DNA of 64,000 nt from Paragonimus skrjabini miyazakii. Its lineage: Eukaryota; Platyhelminthes; Trematoda; Plagiorchiida; Troglotrematidae. The position numbers and the translations under genes were made by a program. Each line of letters begins with the position of its first letter. The first letter of the stretch is position 1. The notes under the pieces were generated by a model that was not told the DNA's origin, searched no databases, and saw nothing but the letters and a program-made list of their open reading frames with translations. Shown here piece by piece: positions 1-15,300 of this stretch. Where the stretch lies: assembly GCA_014338405.1 (NCBI GenBank), contig JTDE01000036.1:340318-404317 (forward strand), given 5' to 3'.

Positions 1-3000
1 GTCTGACATTTGTGCATATGCTAAAAGACAACAGTTTGAGTCAATGAAAAGGCACCGGTGAAAATTATTTGTGCTAGTGGTGAAATCAGTGCGAGAAAAT
101 GCACCGTTTATCTTCTGTGTTACCCTAGTCTTGCGCATAATATGAAATGATAATCAATGAGCTGTTAATTGTAGCTAGAAGAATAAAACATCTCTAGACA
201 AACAGACCACATTAGAGGACCGATCATAGGCAGCATCGACTGCATCGCACAACCCGTAAAAACGTTTATCAAACTTGGCAGCATGTTAAAACAAAACCAC
301 GCAAACGAACTTTTCAAAACCACTAGACTTGTAAATGTTGGCGTAATCTAAAGAAAATTCTATCAAAAACCGTGTTCACACGCAAGCGTTAGTTTGGCGG
401 AGTTAGAAATATGACTTGCTAAATCTACCGACTGTCAAACCAAATGTATCCGGCTTCAATCCTGGTTACCTTGAATACACTTGTTTATGTTTCGGCAGCC
501 AGACAGGAGACAAGAACATGCCAGCACGTGAGCTGTAGTGTCTGTGGCAAACCAATGCTTAGGGACACAAAACCTTTTGTTTTAATGCGAGTGTGTTGGT
601 AACCGTCTGTTTTAAATTAAAAAACTCACAACTTATATAAAAGTCGTTCAGGGGATACGTAAAAATAATTCACTCCTACTTATCAAAACAGACACCGTTA
701 AGTCTTCAGGTAGTTTATTCTTTTTATTCCACAGATTGGAGAAAATACAGAATATTTCCGAACAGTAACATAGTTCCATCACAACTGTTAATCGACTGCT
801 ACGGAGACAAACGGTACAGTCAAAAGTCTGCTACACCATAGGTGTTAATCTAGTGTTTGTCAATCATTTGAAACAACAACCCATGAACCAAAATTGCCAG
901 ATAATTTCCTACTGTTTGTCCCATTTACGAAATCAGAAGAAACCATTTTGACCTCACGGTAGCTCCACTACTGTGTTGAAGACGACAGTTAAGAAAACTC
1001 AATACAACGTATCAGAAAGTCTAACCACAAACCTTGGTATTGAATACACTTAATACATACAAATACAGAACGTATGTGTACGCGGGTGACAGACAAGTGA
1101 ATCAGACTAGAAAAATAACAGGTACTATACAGTGTAAAATGTCAGCAGCACTAACTTGTTAGATGCATGATAACCTAATATCTTTTTTCCTGACTCTTTA
1201 ACCTGAAAGAATTCATTTGCCTCTTGAGCTTATCAAACTGGACACAAATGACAAACAGAACATACAATTCTTCATGTGACGTACTCTTGTACAACTGGAA
1301 AAAGAGAAAGAATGGTTTCACTAAGATGTAGTTGAAATATTTCAAGAGGTATTTACAAGCTTTTGACAAGAACAACATGGAAATACACAATCAATCACTT
1401 TAAATATAAAACAATTTCATTAAAACTGTGCAAAAAACGTAATTAGAAATGTATAAATGTCAAACTGCCGCCCGTTTCGTCAATAACAAACGACCAACAA
1501 TTACTCATAAAAAACGGGTTGTGTAAACAACTGTCCTTGACAAGTAGCATCTGACTTTTGCTGTTGTTTATGATATATGAAAACGAGCGAGTCATAAAGG
1601 TCACTAAATGTAGCAAACCATAAAGAAGTTCGCTGTATACGGCAGAGTGTGTTGCCTTTGATAGTGGCAAACTGACCCGTCATTCTGATGTCATCTTCAA
1701 TAGTTTAGTAATGGCTGGCCATAGGAACTTGAGAGCCTATAATGAATAATTTTGTGTACATAAACCATATTCTGACTACAATAGCATTAGCACACTGACA
1801 GCTCCAAAATGATCTCCGGGAATGTTTCAGGCAGTTCTGGTTTTGACTGATGGCCAGTACCCATCGGAAACAAACCAGCTGCGTCAGAACTGGTATTTGT
1901 TGAAGCATTACTGTGAAGTTTGGGCCTCATATCATAAACCATAGGTTACCCTATAGTTTAATATCTGACTAATAACGTTATACTCCTTAAGGTTTTATTT
2001 GTCTCTCTGTGTTCATCCTGTCACACTTCAATATCAGCCACGTTAATACAGGAGAACCAAAAGGAATGATTCACATCTGATAAACACTGGTCATCGCGAA
2101 AGGTTGGGACAGCGTATTTTGTGCCCAACAGCTCAAGTCAATTCAAGGGGTATCAGCATAAGCATGTTACCAGCGACGTAAACAATCGCCTTCAGGTCCT
2201 ATTATCCGTGTGTGTGTGCTCGTGTGTGTTCGTACGGACCCGATACTTCCAAGGGTCATTTATCCCTAGATCAACTGGTAAAAAGGCCAACGTAAATAAC
2301 CCGCTATCAACAGGCTCGTATCCATGTACAGTTACTCATTACTCCACACCCATTCAGTAGACCGCGATCCGCTATCATGTATTTATGCTTTATGGTGTGT
2401 ACATTCATGTCAATTTGAGTAACCATGTCGTGTTTTGGTGATATCTAGAGAGCACATTTCTACGAAAGAAAAAATCAAAAACGGTAATTTGTATTACGTG
2501 TGAGTAATTTTCGTAGAATGTGTGTTCGATGAAAAAATGAGGCAAGTATTTACAATGAACTTTCACAGTGACCATTTGCTTCATAACTGTGCGGAAGACT
2601 GAAATAACTTGCCTTCATCGTTTCATTTAGGTATGTATTATGACATATCGATCCGGTATGAGTCCTATAAAAGAACAGAGGCTCGAACTCCGTTACTCCT
2701 TTCATTCAACTGCAATTTTAGTCGCTCCATTTTACAAATTAGTTCACTGTTACGCTTAACAAGTTGAGAAATCCCGAGGTCATCTTTTGTGGTAGAAAAC
2801 GGAATTGCAGACCGGTCCCGATTTTTCAAAGAATTAGAGGGCTCGCGCTAGATATTTCGATTCACTCGCCATTGTGAACATGAATGTCAGCGACGTTCCA
2901 GAGTATGAATTTTAGACTCGGCATCTGGTTTGTTACAGTCAGTTTACTCACCTTGATAGTGGAAGCGCCAATCACACGACCCGTGTTTGTCCACTGCTAA

Positions 3001-5625
3001 TAAACCAGCCAATATAAGCTTTGCTTCTCATCACTTTAGTATCTCTCTATGAATCAGCTCAGTCTCCATTATATCAATTTTAGTCCATGAAGCCAACAGA
3101 ATCCCATTGTCTAGTCTCAGTAATATAAATATTATTTAAATCAAGCGATACCATGTTTTATACTGATTTGACAAAATGTTTGTATTCATTCTATTTTACT
3201 TCAGTCATTTGGTACCACTAGCAACCTTATTACATTAAACTTAAGAGCCTATGTGAATTTTAAAACCTCTTTGCTGCACTAAAAAGCAGTCATGATTGTC
3301 ACAATTTCGTGCGTTTTGCATAAACTATTCGTCGCCTCCATTTCTTTGCGTGCACGACATCCGCAGATCTGCTCGAATCGCGCGCGACAGTATCTCTAGA
3401 CATCCGAAGTATTTTGAGGGTCACTTATTTGATCGGCTGCATCTGGAAGATTGTTAACATCACTCCCTTCTCAAACCATTTCATTTACCGGCAAATGACT
3501 TGACAGAGCAGAAGAAAATTGGGTGAATTGTTTATTACTTCGGGTTAGATCATACAACAATCAGGGTACCCACAAAAGATCATTAACTAAACTCACCAGC
3601 CATTGCGTTTGCTGGAAAATGATACCCATCCTTTTCTTGTGGTGTTGACGACCAAATGACAAGCTGAAGACAAACAAGTGATAGGGGATTTTATGACACT
3701 CTAATAACCTGAGGTGAATATTTAAAATTGTGATGATTAACTATTCAAAAGTTGCGAAGAATGCATTTCCATTACGATAATTCAAAAGGTAACATCGATC
3801 ATAAAATGCAAGCAGGCTGGTTTTACGTGATTATCCGTTATACGTGTAGACCGACTTTGAGCGACCTGGAAAGAGCGGAAAACAGCTTTCTTCTGAAGTA
3901 GGTACTTCAGTAATACTCCTGTCGCAGGGAACAACACATACAAGCATGAACCAAAGGCCTAGTAAGTAATGCACACGATTTATACCAACGAAAACTAAAA
4001 CGAGACCAACAACACGGCAGCATCCTGCTGGGAACTCAATCCATGCTCACCTCTTAGGTTCGATGACGTTTTACATAATCAAGTTATTTTTCCGTTTTTT
4101 TTGTATAGTATGAGAAACATAGTGCTATCGACTTGGTTATAAGAAAAAAAAGTTCGCCGAAAGGTACGGTCGCATTGGTTTCATCGTACGTTGCATATTC
4201 GTAATATTGTAATATTCTGGTGAACATTATCGAATAACAACCAATTAAAAAGGTACCTTCTACAAACTGTTAAACAGTATGTGTTCATCTGAACAGTAAC
4301 TAGTAGTTTTTCAGAAGATCAAAAGTGTCGTACACCATGCTTAAACACAAATTTGACCTGGACTAATAAAAGTAAACGTACATATCACTCCCCAGAGAAT
4401 GAGTGACATTAACAGCTGACCATCGAGGAAACGAAGATTGTCAATCAACTGATCTCACATGCTGGTAACCGAAGTTCAACTAAAAGTGATTCGTAGTAAC
4501 ACGATGTGTGAAATAAGCATAAGACGGTATATATCTCTGCCATCTCGATCAGCCCTTACTTCAAAATGTTCGGTTGAATACAACTAAGTAGAAACAAACA
4601 ACGTTGTTTAACGTCCAACATTCAACAAGCAGCAATGAGATAAAGCCAAATTGTGTCCTAAAATTATCAGACCACTTTGAGCATCAACATTTTGAAAACA
4701 ATTTTCTAATACCTAAGAAGATATAAGTTTGTAACAACTTAAATTGTAAAAAAACATAATTCTTTCATTCTCTTTGTTAGAAATTTTAAAACTCACATTT
4801 CAGTTTTAACTATTTCTCCACTCCGTGGAAAAGTTCCCTCTCTGCAAAACCATTGCCTGTTTCTCTGACGGATTTCCAGTGGAGTTTTGGATCACAATTG
4901 TGAGCAAGCTAGTGAAAACAGTTAACATAGTAAATAAAAAACTGTAGCATACTCTTGTTGAATACATTTAATCATATGAATGCCACATATGAATTTATGC
5001 AATAATCTACCTTCTGATTCACGCTCAGTATTTCCAATTCACAATAATTTTGGTGATATAACCATATGGTATTAGGTAGAGCTGTGCGATTTAACAGAAA
5101 TACCTCTCAATTCAACTATGCACGGCGGATGCGGTCTGTTAGCGCTTTGAGATGAGCGTGTTCAATTCAGTGTTTCCAGTTTACAAAAAAGCTTAGTTTA
5201 AGTATTACGAGACAGTCAGCATCTGCTCTTCAACGCTCATGAATCGTCTGTGCGATAGCGGATAGGTGCGACATATATGAATGTTCTAACCCCAGTTCTT
5301 TGAAATAGTCTTGTACTGTCCAGTTAGACGTTTCAGTGTGAAGCTTATCCAACTCCAAGGTTGATAACTAAATCACTCCAATTTTGACAGGTAACGGACA
5401 CTTCAATTACACGTACAAGCGGAACAAAGGAATTATACTGCCGGCAGGTTAAGCAGGAAATTTATTAAGTTTAGCTAGAGATCGTGTTACCTTCTATGAA
5501 GTCCAGGACTCTTCACTTTACAATACACACAGTGAAGAGAATTATTACTAAGTATTATTGGATTCTGGTGAACACAAACTGGACAGCATCCAAAATTGGT
5601 CAAATTTTCCAATTTTGCCCTGCCT
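1..5625. other. gene-free stretch
   Basis: I see no exon, RNA gene or recognisable transposon here. Open frames are short, lack domain-like composition and are not bounded by convincing splice sites. The only local structure is a short interrupted TG run near 2208-2230. It reads as intergenic or intronic DNA. Confidence 0.5.
2208..2230. repeat. short interrupted TG microsatellite
   Basis: Alternating TG dinucleotides run for about 20 bases with one interruption. An open frame passes through it (a cysteine/valine-rich stretch), but that is a by-product of the repeat. Confidence 0.6.
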
Positions 5626-5790
5626 AATTTGGGATCGACAGCGCAATAATCAGGTCAGTCTATCTATCAAACCGACATCGGAGTTCGAATTCCTATTGCG
5701 ACAAGAATATCCACTACTGACGAACTTTCATGTGAGTCACTGTCAAATCGAGTGACCAGTTTCGAGACAATCTGCCTGAAGCATATGAAA
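5626..5790 (+). mobile_element. degenerate hammerhead-SINE copy
   Basis: This resembles the tRNA-derived SINE seen intact near 34.7, 49.2 and 50.1 kb. A box-B-like stretch (GGAGTTCGAATTCC) is followed after about 20 bases by CCACTACTGACGAACT, which matches the 5' arm and core of the hammerhead in the better copies. Helix II and the GAAA strand are broken by substitutions. It is an old, inactive copy; the ends are approximate. Confidence 0.5.
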
Positions 5791-6034
5791 ATCTCGAAAG
5801 CTGTAATCAATCATGTGTGATCTTCAGAATGCATCAGCTGAAATCCTAGCGGTACTCAGAATGTCGCACAACGAGTCTAATCAGTCTTGTGATCTCAATT
5901 TGAATGAAAATTCTGGACGCCAGCTCGTCGATTACACTTAATCGCGACTTCCTCGAGGAAATCAGTTAGTTTAAGCCCTAGTAACCAGTAAATATGACTA
6001 AAACTTTGGATATATTAATTCAGTTGAGTGTAGC

Positions 6035-6200
6035 ATGAGATCAGTGGGGTGTTGGTCAACATGGTTACCTCAGCCGGAGCTCAATCCCAGGCCTCATGGA
6101 TATGCCGCACTTAGCAGCTCTACCGTGGGAGCGACACAAATCTAGGGCTGCTGTTCCAAAGGAACAAGCTGAGATGCAAAAGAGCCCGTGAAATTTGCAA
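6035..6200 (+). mobile_element. degenerate hammerhead-SINE copy
   Basis: It shares GTTGGTCAACATGGTTACCTCA with the region around box A of the same SINE family, and the order of box-B-like sequence then hammerhead region is kept. The ribozyme core is eroded beyond function. Its orientation matches the relic about 300 bases upstream. Confidence 0.45.
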
Positions 6201-6282
6201 GCAATCCTAGTGGTGTTTGACTTACAATGACAGAAATCGATCGCAACTATAACCTGTCCACAGATGTTTCAATTTCGATTTC

Positions 6283-6325
6283 CGCTTTTTCACGCCTCGT
6301 CAGTAGTGCATATTCTTGCTACAAA
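6283..6325 (-). mobile_element. hammerhead-SINE fragment
   Basis: CGTCAGTAGTGCATATTCTT on the plus strand is the reverse complement of the hammerhead 5' arm and CUGACG core of the SINE family. Nothing else of the element can be followed. With the two plus-strand relics just upstream, this is a small cluster of copies. Confidence 0.4.
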
Positions 6326-6329
6326 AAGA

Positions 6330-9300
6330 ACGAGAAAATCGGTCAAGCTGTTATGGGCAACCGGGTTAGACATTACTTAATCGATGTCACAGTAAGCTTG
6401 ACTAACCTGTCATGTGCAAATTCTCACTTACTCATTCAGCATTAATAAAAACATTGCTCAAAATTCGACTTTTTATTTCACCTTGGGGAGAAGTTCTAGA
6501 CCTGAATGTAACAAGACACATACTGTGTCATCTTCGAGGTGATCGGATAATATAGGTGTTGTATACGAGCGGATGTGACTGGACGTTTGCAAATAGTGAT
6601 TTGTTTTTGCGTAATATGAAACCAATGGCGCAGTTGTGAACACGGTTTATTCATGGAATCACGTCTGCAGTTCTAGTCTCAGCAGTGACAAGAATACGTA
6701 CTACTAATCAACTTTAGTTAAACCCAAACTTTCCTCCAAAAGGGGCTGGTTAAAAATTCTGTCTTAATGAGATAACTCAGGTTAGTTGTAGATTATGGTT
6801 AACTTATATAAACACAAATCCTTAATTTTTAGTCGTTAAGAGAAAAGTAAATAACTGTTCATTCTTTTGTAATATAAACTATAAACACTTGAACAGCCTG
6901 GTCTACAGGACTTACTATGAAATGAGTATAGGACCATCTCCACAGAGTTTTCATCCTGGTTATCAATTTTTGTACTACTCGTTTGAATCAATGTTGACAT
7001 CATTGAGCAAAAAATTGTCAACATGTTAATATCAGCCAAACCTACGGCTTAAAGATGTAGCTTATTATACTCATTTGACGAATACTAACGCAATCCAGAC
7101 CTGAAAAATCTTTTGGTAATCAGTCAGGTTATTCAACTCAGTAAACTGCTAGTCATGCAGGGGATGTGCGAGGAAGTTTATTCTCTGTCTAATAAATCTC
7201 TTCACTTAAACAGGGATGCATAGGCATTGTGCGTAATATGACCGTGACGTACAATTTGGTTTAGATGTTCACTTTTGATTCGATTATAAATTATTTCGTA
7301 TACCTCGATTTACGACTCGGTTTCTGGATTTTGTAACGAGTATGTTCGTGGAGAAACCGGTAGGTGATCCTATCAGAAAAACGTTTTTATCAAGATGTTC
7401 CAGTTTGAACAAACATGAAGAGTGATCCTGTGTTGTTTATTGAATAAAAGGCTCAGTCAAAGCTGTGACTTAAACCAAAGACCTCCAAGACGATTCTTTT
7501 TACAAAGTGGGGGTGAGTTTACAATGTCGGCGGGAGTGGTAGAGTGCGCTAATTGCTAAGATCAAAATAACATTGAGATATTATATGCAAAATGAAAATT
7601 CTACCGGTTTAAAACCTTACTGAGTATTTTCAGAAACGAAATACTATAGGTCGCTTTGCTACTACAGTTTATACACAAACCGCATAAAACAGTGAGAGAC
7701 AATTCTGAGAAATCACCCAAAAGTACGTAAACACCAGTTATCTAAACATTAGAATTTTATATGTGGCAGACAAACACGCAAGTGTTGTGTTGTATTCATG
7801 ATGGCTACAAAAGAATGAGAGCAAAAACGGTGATGAAGACAGAAGTGGGTGGTCCTTTGTTTAGTGTCTTTCAGGAGTACGTTTACTGTCATGGAACTAG
7901 TTCATGTGAGGGCCTTTCATTTCTGAGGGCAATAGCAATCCAAAACCAATTAACTACTCGAACAAAATATGCCCGTACATAAGCACCTGATAGTCATATG
8001 TTGCCTTCTGCAGCTAACAGAGTAAAACATTTCTTACTTAGGGAATAAAAGCTTGTAAAGTATCCGATAGTGGTAGCACCACGTTTAACCGGACTCAAAA
8101 CATTTTCATACTTACGCACTCCAAATATACCGCCTGTACGCAAGTTACTTTCTTTCCAGGTTGAGTTTTAGTTCGCCGACAATTAGAGACGGTCAGATAG
8201 TATTGTTCTCAGATTCTGTTCACAGGTGGTTTTTTCCAGGTTCACTTTCAAAAAATCCGATTGTAACTTTCGAATTGTATGCCGGATGGACAACATGTGT
8301 AATTGCAACTCTCTGTTTCAAGCTTCACATCTGTACGGTATGTTTTAGTCCTTGATTGAACTCATCACGGACGTGTAGCCGGACTGATAATTCACTAAGT
8401 GAATGTCGGCGATAAAACTTCATTCAGCAACTGATTTTGAACGTGAATTATTTCAGATTTAACCGTCAATACCAACAAAGGAATTTTTCCAGTGAATTCT
8501 ATTTGGACATTATGCACTCGAAGGATGTATGTTCGGCGTTACTGTTCAAGCACAGCAGTGAACTTGTTTGCATAAGTAACACTAGACAACCTGTCAAGTA
8601 ATCTATTGGATAACGTCCGAAAAGCTTGAGTATCGCAGAAACACAAAATTCATGTGTATCACTTGGGTCGTTCGTTTATTTGGCATGAATAATAAACCTC
8701 GTACTAAGAACATCACCTGCAGATTACTTCACCTAGTATTTAATTTTAGCTTGCAAAAATACTGTCGACTTGGATTATGCTTTTGTTAAAATGTTCCTCA
8801 CAAACTGCTTTCTGTTTTTGTCAGTAGCTAAGTCTGTCACATTTTATTCACCCAAATCGCAAATCAGTAACTGTAAACCGTTGGTTAGAAACCGAGACAA
8901 GACATAGTAACGACGACCGGTTGCGTACCCCATGCCATTCGAATGATGGAGCAGTTGGATCACCGCTTCACTCTCTATCCAACCCTTTAAATGTGTATTT
9001 CAAAACAAGTAGCATGAAATCTCTCTTATATTCGATGGCTAGTTGTTATCAAATTTAAAACTGTACCCATTCTTCTTTAAAGTTAATCTGTAAGGCGACT
9101 CCCGTAAATGAGACTAATACTGTGAGAATCATATTCAGTTTCGAACAGCAAACAAACATTTTGCTAGTAACCCGCAATTTTTGTATTACTGGTTTCTTTA
9201 AGTTCCAAAAAATGTCGATCGACCTTATTTTAGTTTTGGTTATCCGTCTGGAAAACTCGAAAGAACTGGTTTCCAAAATAAAATCGCATTTTGCAAGAGA

Positions 9301-12300
9301 TAATGTGGACTTTCCATGAAACTGCTTAGTTTAAATGTAGCTGAATGTTGTGTAGTCAACCAGTTCGATATGGTTCTAGATAACTACAGGTGGCTGTCTA
9401 CAGTTCTTCAGATAATGAACAAATCTATACATGCCAACAAATAGTACGGGATTTTTGTTTACCTAAATTAAAAATTGATAACCATTAAGCTAGTTAAAAA
9501 CTTTCCGCATTTTTCACTATCAATCCTGTCTCATTGTCAAACAAGAATAGCTGTTTGCATCATAGATGACGTCAACTTGAAATATGAACAAATCTGTTAA
9601 GACTCAGAGAGTAGTCAATGTAAGTATTTCGTATTGACTTATCAGTATCAAATTCAGAATGATATGAATCGGCTTTTCTTGTGTTTTACTATGAGTTATC
9701 AGCAAGTCGTGATAGTAGAACACTGTTTCACAGTGGGCTGTTCTCGGTGAGTTAATGCAGAAAGTAGTAAATTGCAGGATGAAAAAACTAGAAGGCTATT
9801 TTGGCAAATGGTCGGTTGGGGAAACTTAATATGACGTTGTTATTTTGCTGTTCCATTTCGGAACATCAACAAACCGTTGCGGTATCATTGACAAAAATCA
9901 TTACCGATATGTTGGACCCATGTTTACGTCTAAAAATATCTTAACGATACATTCTGACTTACAATTCCAATATTCCTGTGCATAACTCCAGCCAGTTTGT
10001 TCCCGACGTTCGAAACCAAGTTTAGATTAGTAATGCAGCCTGATCAATCTAAAACCTTTATTTGAGATGTAGGAGCTGTTTCACTTTGAAGTAAAAGGTA
10101 CACAGTAGGAAGTTATTGAAAAGAAAGATAACCTTATCCCCAGTGTGTTGTGGGACAAGTTGCAGTAGAAGAAGATAGTGTTCACAATAACTGAAAATGG
10201 CGTCTTGTCTAGAATATCTGGTTCAGTTACCTTTTCTTTGCAAATATGCCACAACGTGTAATTAGTCGTCTGCGGTCGTAACACGTACAAGGTGTTTACT
10301 ATGGTTATCACCTGCAGAAAAGACCCATTTCGCCTTTCGATAATTTAACTGAGACCCATTGTGTTAGGCCTGTTGCATGTTTTTGGTAGAGGCCGTCAAC
10401 ATACATGACGAATTAACTACAGGTCACATTTAAACTATTCGACACACTTAGTGTGTCACGTCAGGGTGAGATTAAATGTTTTTCTGCCTAATTTTCTTAT
10501 GTATGTGATGTTGGGTCACCCAAGAAAGACATGATGGATGATCTTGAACATTGAAGTTGTTCAGTCAGAAACATAAAGAAAGTAGGTTTTGTTAGTTCTT
10601 ATGTTTCCAAGCAGTTCATTCAAATGTTAGGACCATTTTGACTAAAGGCAACCATTCGACCGTGATACCGATTGATCATTGCCCAATGATCCAACCCGGT
10701 TACCACTGGGTGTACAAAACCTGTCTTAATCGTATTTCATAATCACCAAACCACCTGAGGTTTTCAAGATATTTTCAGTTAGTGTTTATTGACCTTTAGG
10801 CAATTGAATCAGCCAAAGAACGTTTGCTGAAAGCAACTGATCACGGGAATAATGGTTCCACATTAAATAAGCAGTAGTTTAATCGCAAATGTGCCATGAA
10901 ATCAGGTTTGTTTATCCTTAGAGCGGTAAACTCACGAAGTCTACATATATTCCCGGAAAGCTTAATTGAAATTGTCCATGAGGTAGATTGGGTTTTTGTT
11001 ACGCCTAGTCTCTTGTTAAAATTCGTTGCCCGGGAAACCGCAGAACAAAGATGTAGCTAAGTATTCTAAGACGTATTGCAGTAGAATTAGGAAAGCTATT
11101 TATGATTTCTAGCATTCTGAGTAGCTCACTGAAGCAAGTCTACTGAAGCGAGTCTGAATATTTTACAGTTATTTTATTTTTATCGTATAAACTGAAGTAC
11201 CGCAAAATCCGTTAAAACTGGATCTTACAGACAGGTATTAAATGTCGCTTCCATATTTCTTATGAAACTTAGAACCAAACAATTCTTCGACATTATGACT
11301 CAACGGATTTTGAGAGATATCGATGCAAATTAGTATGTTCAATGGACACCGGCGATGTGTCATCATAAACGTGGAAGCATATTCAGGAATGTACGACAGA
11401 TTGAATGGAACATACTTTAAATTTTACAAGACAGACTGCGAAATCTTTCCAACTAGAAGAAACAAATTCCAAGTTCATGTTCATAGGGTCGTCGACTGAA
11501 AATTTACCTGATTCTATTACGAAATATTTTACCAAAATTTGCCGTAACAATCACTTACCATTTACTAGTGAGTTCCCTTTTACTTCTGTGGTACATTGGT
11601 GTTTGATGCAGTTAACCTCTCGAACCACAAAAAAACGGGCGGTCTGTGTTAGAGACTATAAACTTTTTCTCTGTCTGTGAAACTACCGAAATTAGACAAA
11701 CTTACTGTGTTTCAGACACATGGAAATAAAACTTAAACATGCTCAAAAGATTCTTTGCCTAGATGGTCATTTAGTAGTAGGTTTTATCACACTAAGTAGA
11801 AATTTATGTTTTCGTGATCATTCCATGAAATCATAATATCGAACAGCACAGCAAAACATGTGTGCATGTGCTTTGCTTATGCTACACGGCTTTAAGATGT
11901 ATACCATATTCGTGTGAAGAAATAAGACCCAAATCGCCAGTTACCTGAGTCCACGAGCCTATAGACCAAGATAAAATGAACTATATGGCTTTGGACGAAA
12001 CTCGCATGCAAAACTTGCACTCGCAAACCACCATAAGACTTAAATGTGGATGAACCACTCAATTACATTATTGACCTGACACACAGTTTTAGTCACTATT
12101 AGACAAATTGTCGAAGTAACTTAGTAATTCCTGGTTGCAGCAATTATTTGAGGATAGGGTCATTCAAAATTCTGTTTCAACCAAGCTCTCGTGTTTAATG
12201 AAGAACGTCGCCTCAAGCAATTAGAGATAACAGAATTAGTCCCAAAGTAATTTTCTGAAGAAACGACCGAAGTTATCAACGTGATAGGGAATTTTTGAGT

Positions 12301-15300
12301 CCTATAGATTCCGAATAATTGCTATGAAAAACATCAAGTTACGTTGACCGGACAGATTTAATTGTTCAAACGAATCCAAGTTGCTGGATATTCTCGAAAA
12401 TTAATGGGAAAGCCCAAATACATTAACACTATCCGTTATTAGTTTATATGGTTGTGTTGTGACTTTTATTGTAAACTACAGTTAACACGTTAAGTTAGTA
12501 GCTTGGAGAGTTACTGCAAATTGCGCACGTATCTGGTGGCATGTGTGCCCTAGTCAGCCTTTCATAATGACTGGAACCAGATGACACCTTCATGCATACA
12601 TCACCGCAGGTGGCTTGTATTACTTTACTCGTGATTTTATCCGAACGTTCCATGTTCAGTGTAAACCCAAAGGGATGCAACCCAGTGTCGCATAGGACAG
12701 AGAACCTTCGCAACACAACAGGATCAGACTGGGTGACCGGATAGTGTGCTAAAATGAAGGTGAAAATTTTGTAGCTTGGAAACAGAGTAAAAAAATGTTT
12801 AAATGACGCGATCCAATTTGTTTAGCCACACTTACTGAGAATATGAATCGAAACGGAACGGAAAAAATCGAGCAAAAATTGGCGAGAATTTGAATAGCAG
12901 AGTTGGTATGAATGAATTCTGTGGAGAATGACGGAAACAAACCAGTTTAAAATAACGTTGTCCCCGAGTAAAGTTGAAGAACGTAACTGTCGTAATGTGA
13001 GATGTATGTCTACGTATCATTCCGTTCGCCCTTCTCAACTACCTACACGAAATGGTGTGAAAACATTTTTACGTGTGGGAGCCTACAGGTAAAATTTTCA
13101 AAGTGATCAATCATCATTCCATCACTTGATCGAAAAACAGTGATACTGAATACGGATGTAGATGTAGGATGGAAACAAAAAATACAACTGAAGATATAAA
13201 AATAGGGAGAATATTTAACCTACTTAACGTATTACCAATGTAGGATATAAGTTCACTAATATCCAAATGTTTGTGCAACATTCGGCGTACGTAATTGACA
13301 ACAGCGAAAGATATTATATGGAAGCATACATTTTACAAGATGATTCTTACACAAGTCAAACGATTTACCTTTTGTTTGAGTGACTAAGCACGAAGTTTAC
13401 ACCAAAAAACTGGAAAAAACCATATCCAAATTTTCTCAAAAATCAGAATGTGCGGCTTACTGAACAGTCGGATTTGTTTATTCACACGAACAAGAATGTG
13501 AAGCCGAGATAACTTATTTCCATCTGACTCAGTCGCTATTTCTTCTTTATGAGTTCCGCAATAGTCAAAAAACCGAAGTCGGCCGGCTCATTCGTGACTA
13601 CTTCATCACGGTTCTTTTGCACACCACGCGACTGAACGCACAGCAGCAGAATTGTCAAGCATTGCGTTTTATGAGGATAGTCCGGATCACACTCTTTTAA
13701 CTGGTCTGTTTTAAACGTGGTTCTTCCAAAACTGTAATATTTATATCAAGAAGCAGCTGTTGGGACCAAAGGTTGCGCTTACTTACTTTCAATTTCTCTT
13801 GCAAGGAATGCTTTGACAACTGAGTCTAATTTGTGTCCTCTATATATTCTGTTCTGAAAAGCTGAACATATGATGACTCTTTTAATGCTTACTCGGTCAC
13901 TTAGTACGGGTTTCCGAATTTCGTCCAGTCATTGGATATTCAAAATGAGCTTCATGGAAACGAGTGGTTTCACTAAATCACAACAGGTGAAACCACAAGT
14001 TTTAGTTCCGCATGTCTCTTGATATACCGGGATGTTGCTATGCTTAATTTTGTGTTACGTTGTGATTACTAAGACCGCTAACATTGAACTATCATTTGGA
14101 AACAAACGTAATTCACTAATGACCTTTGTCTGTACGACCCATCTGGACAAGTAATCAGTTTTGTCTATCTAATCACACTGCACAATCCGCTAACAATGAT
14201 TACCCTTGAACATCATAAACATTTGGAAGAGAACCAGTGCAAAAATGCGAAAATCGTTCATGCATTTACGGTAGCGATAACACGTACACATCACTCCTTG
14301 GGCTATCAGTATGGTTCATTCCAGTGCGCACAAGTTAAACCTGAGAATCAGATTTTGGCTGTACTAGTTCACAAATCACCGCAGAAGGTGATTACACTTT
14401 ATGCCAATGTGTACCGCACTTGCTGCACTAGCAAACTATACGTAGCCACACGCGTGCAAACAAACGTACACACTGTTTATTCTACAATGAGACTTTAATC
14501 GACTTGTGCGACTGCATGCGTGCGTGCAAACGTCCGCAACTGATAAAAGGTTAGTACTGGTCTATCTTTTGGTCACCAAGTCACTTGGTTCGTGGTAAGG
14601 GGATCATCAGCTCCACTTGCACACGTGAAGTTTATACAACAGACAACAGACAAATGCACTGACGGAGCCCGAGGGTAGAAAGGGGACCAAATGTTACTGC
14701 GATCGCCGGTGATAGATACAAATAAATAGAAGGTAAAGATGACACGATCCGCTTCAGTTTATATGGTCTGGAATGATTCATCCAAGCACAGTGTTTACAC
14801 AAAATCAGTCCAAGGCTATTTTACCACTGGTCCGGTTCACCTGCCATTTTGGACTTGGAGATATAGGATAAACTGTTTACCAAAGTAGGTAGATCCTTAC
14901 AGGTCCCAGATGCTTTTGTTTAGTCGAAGTGAGCAGACCTAGGTATATCAATCGTGTCAGAAAACGCGCAGCATAATTTGCAGAGATAGAAGAAAACAAA
15001 AGTGATTTTGTTTCCTTTCCGTTCACATGTGTCATGTTGGGAAACAACAAAAATATGCATATACAAATTTAATGTACAAAGTCGTGATGCAAATCATCTT
15101 TAAATCGTTCACACAAACTGTCCTCTCCCTCTAACCTATAATGCAGTAGAATACAGTGTACCTCAGAACAAATGAAGTCGTTGCACTTTAATAAACAACC
15201 ATTTCGTCTAAGAAATTATTTAACGGTAAGAGTAAAAAAAGGTCCCTAAATTTTTGTAAAATATGTGCTGAATTCGTCAGGAAGAAATAAGCAAATAGAA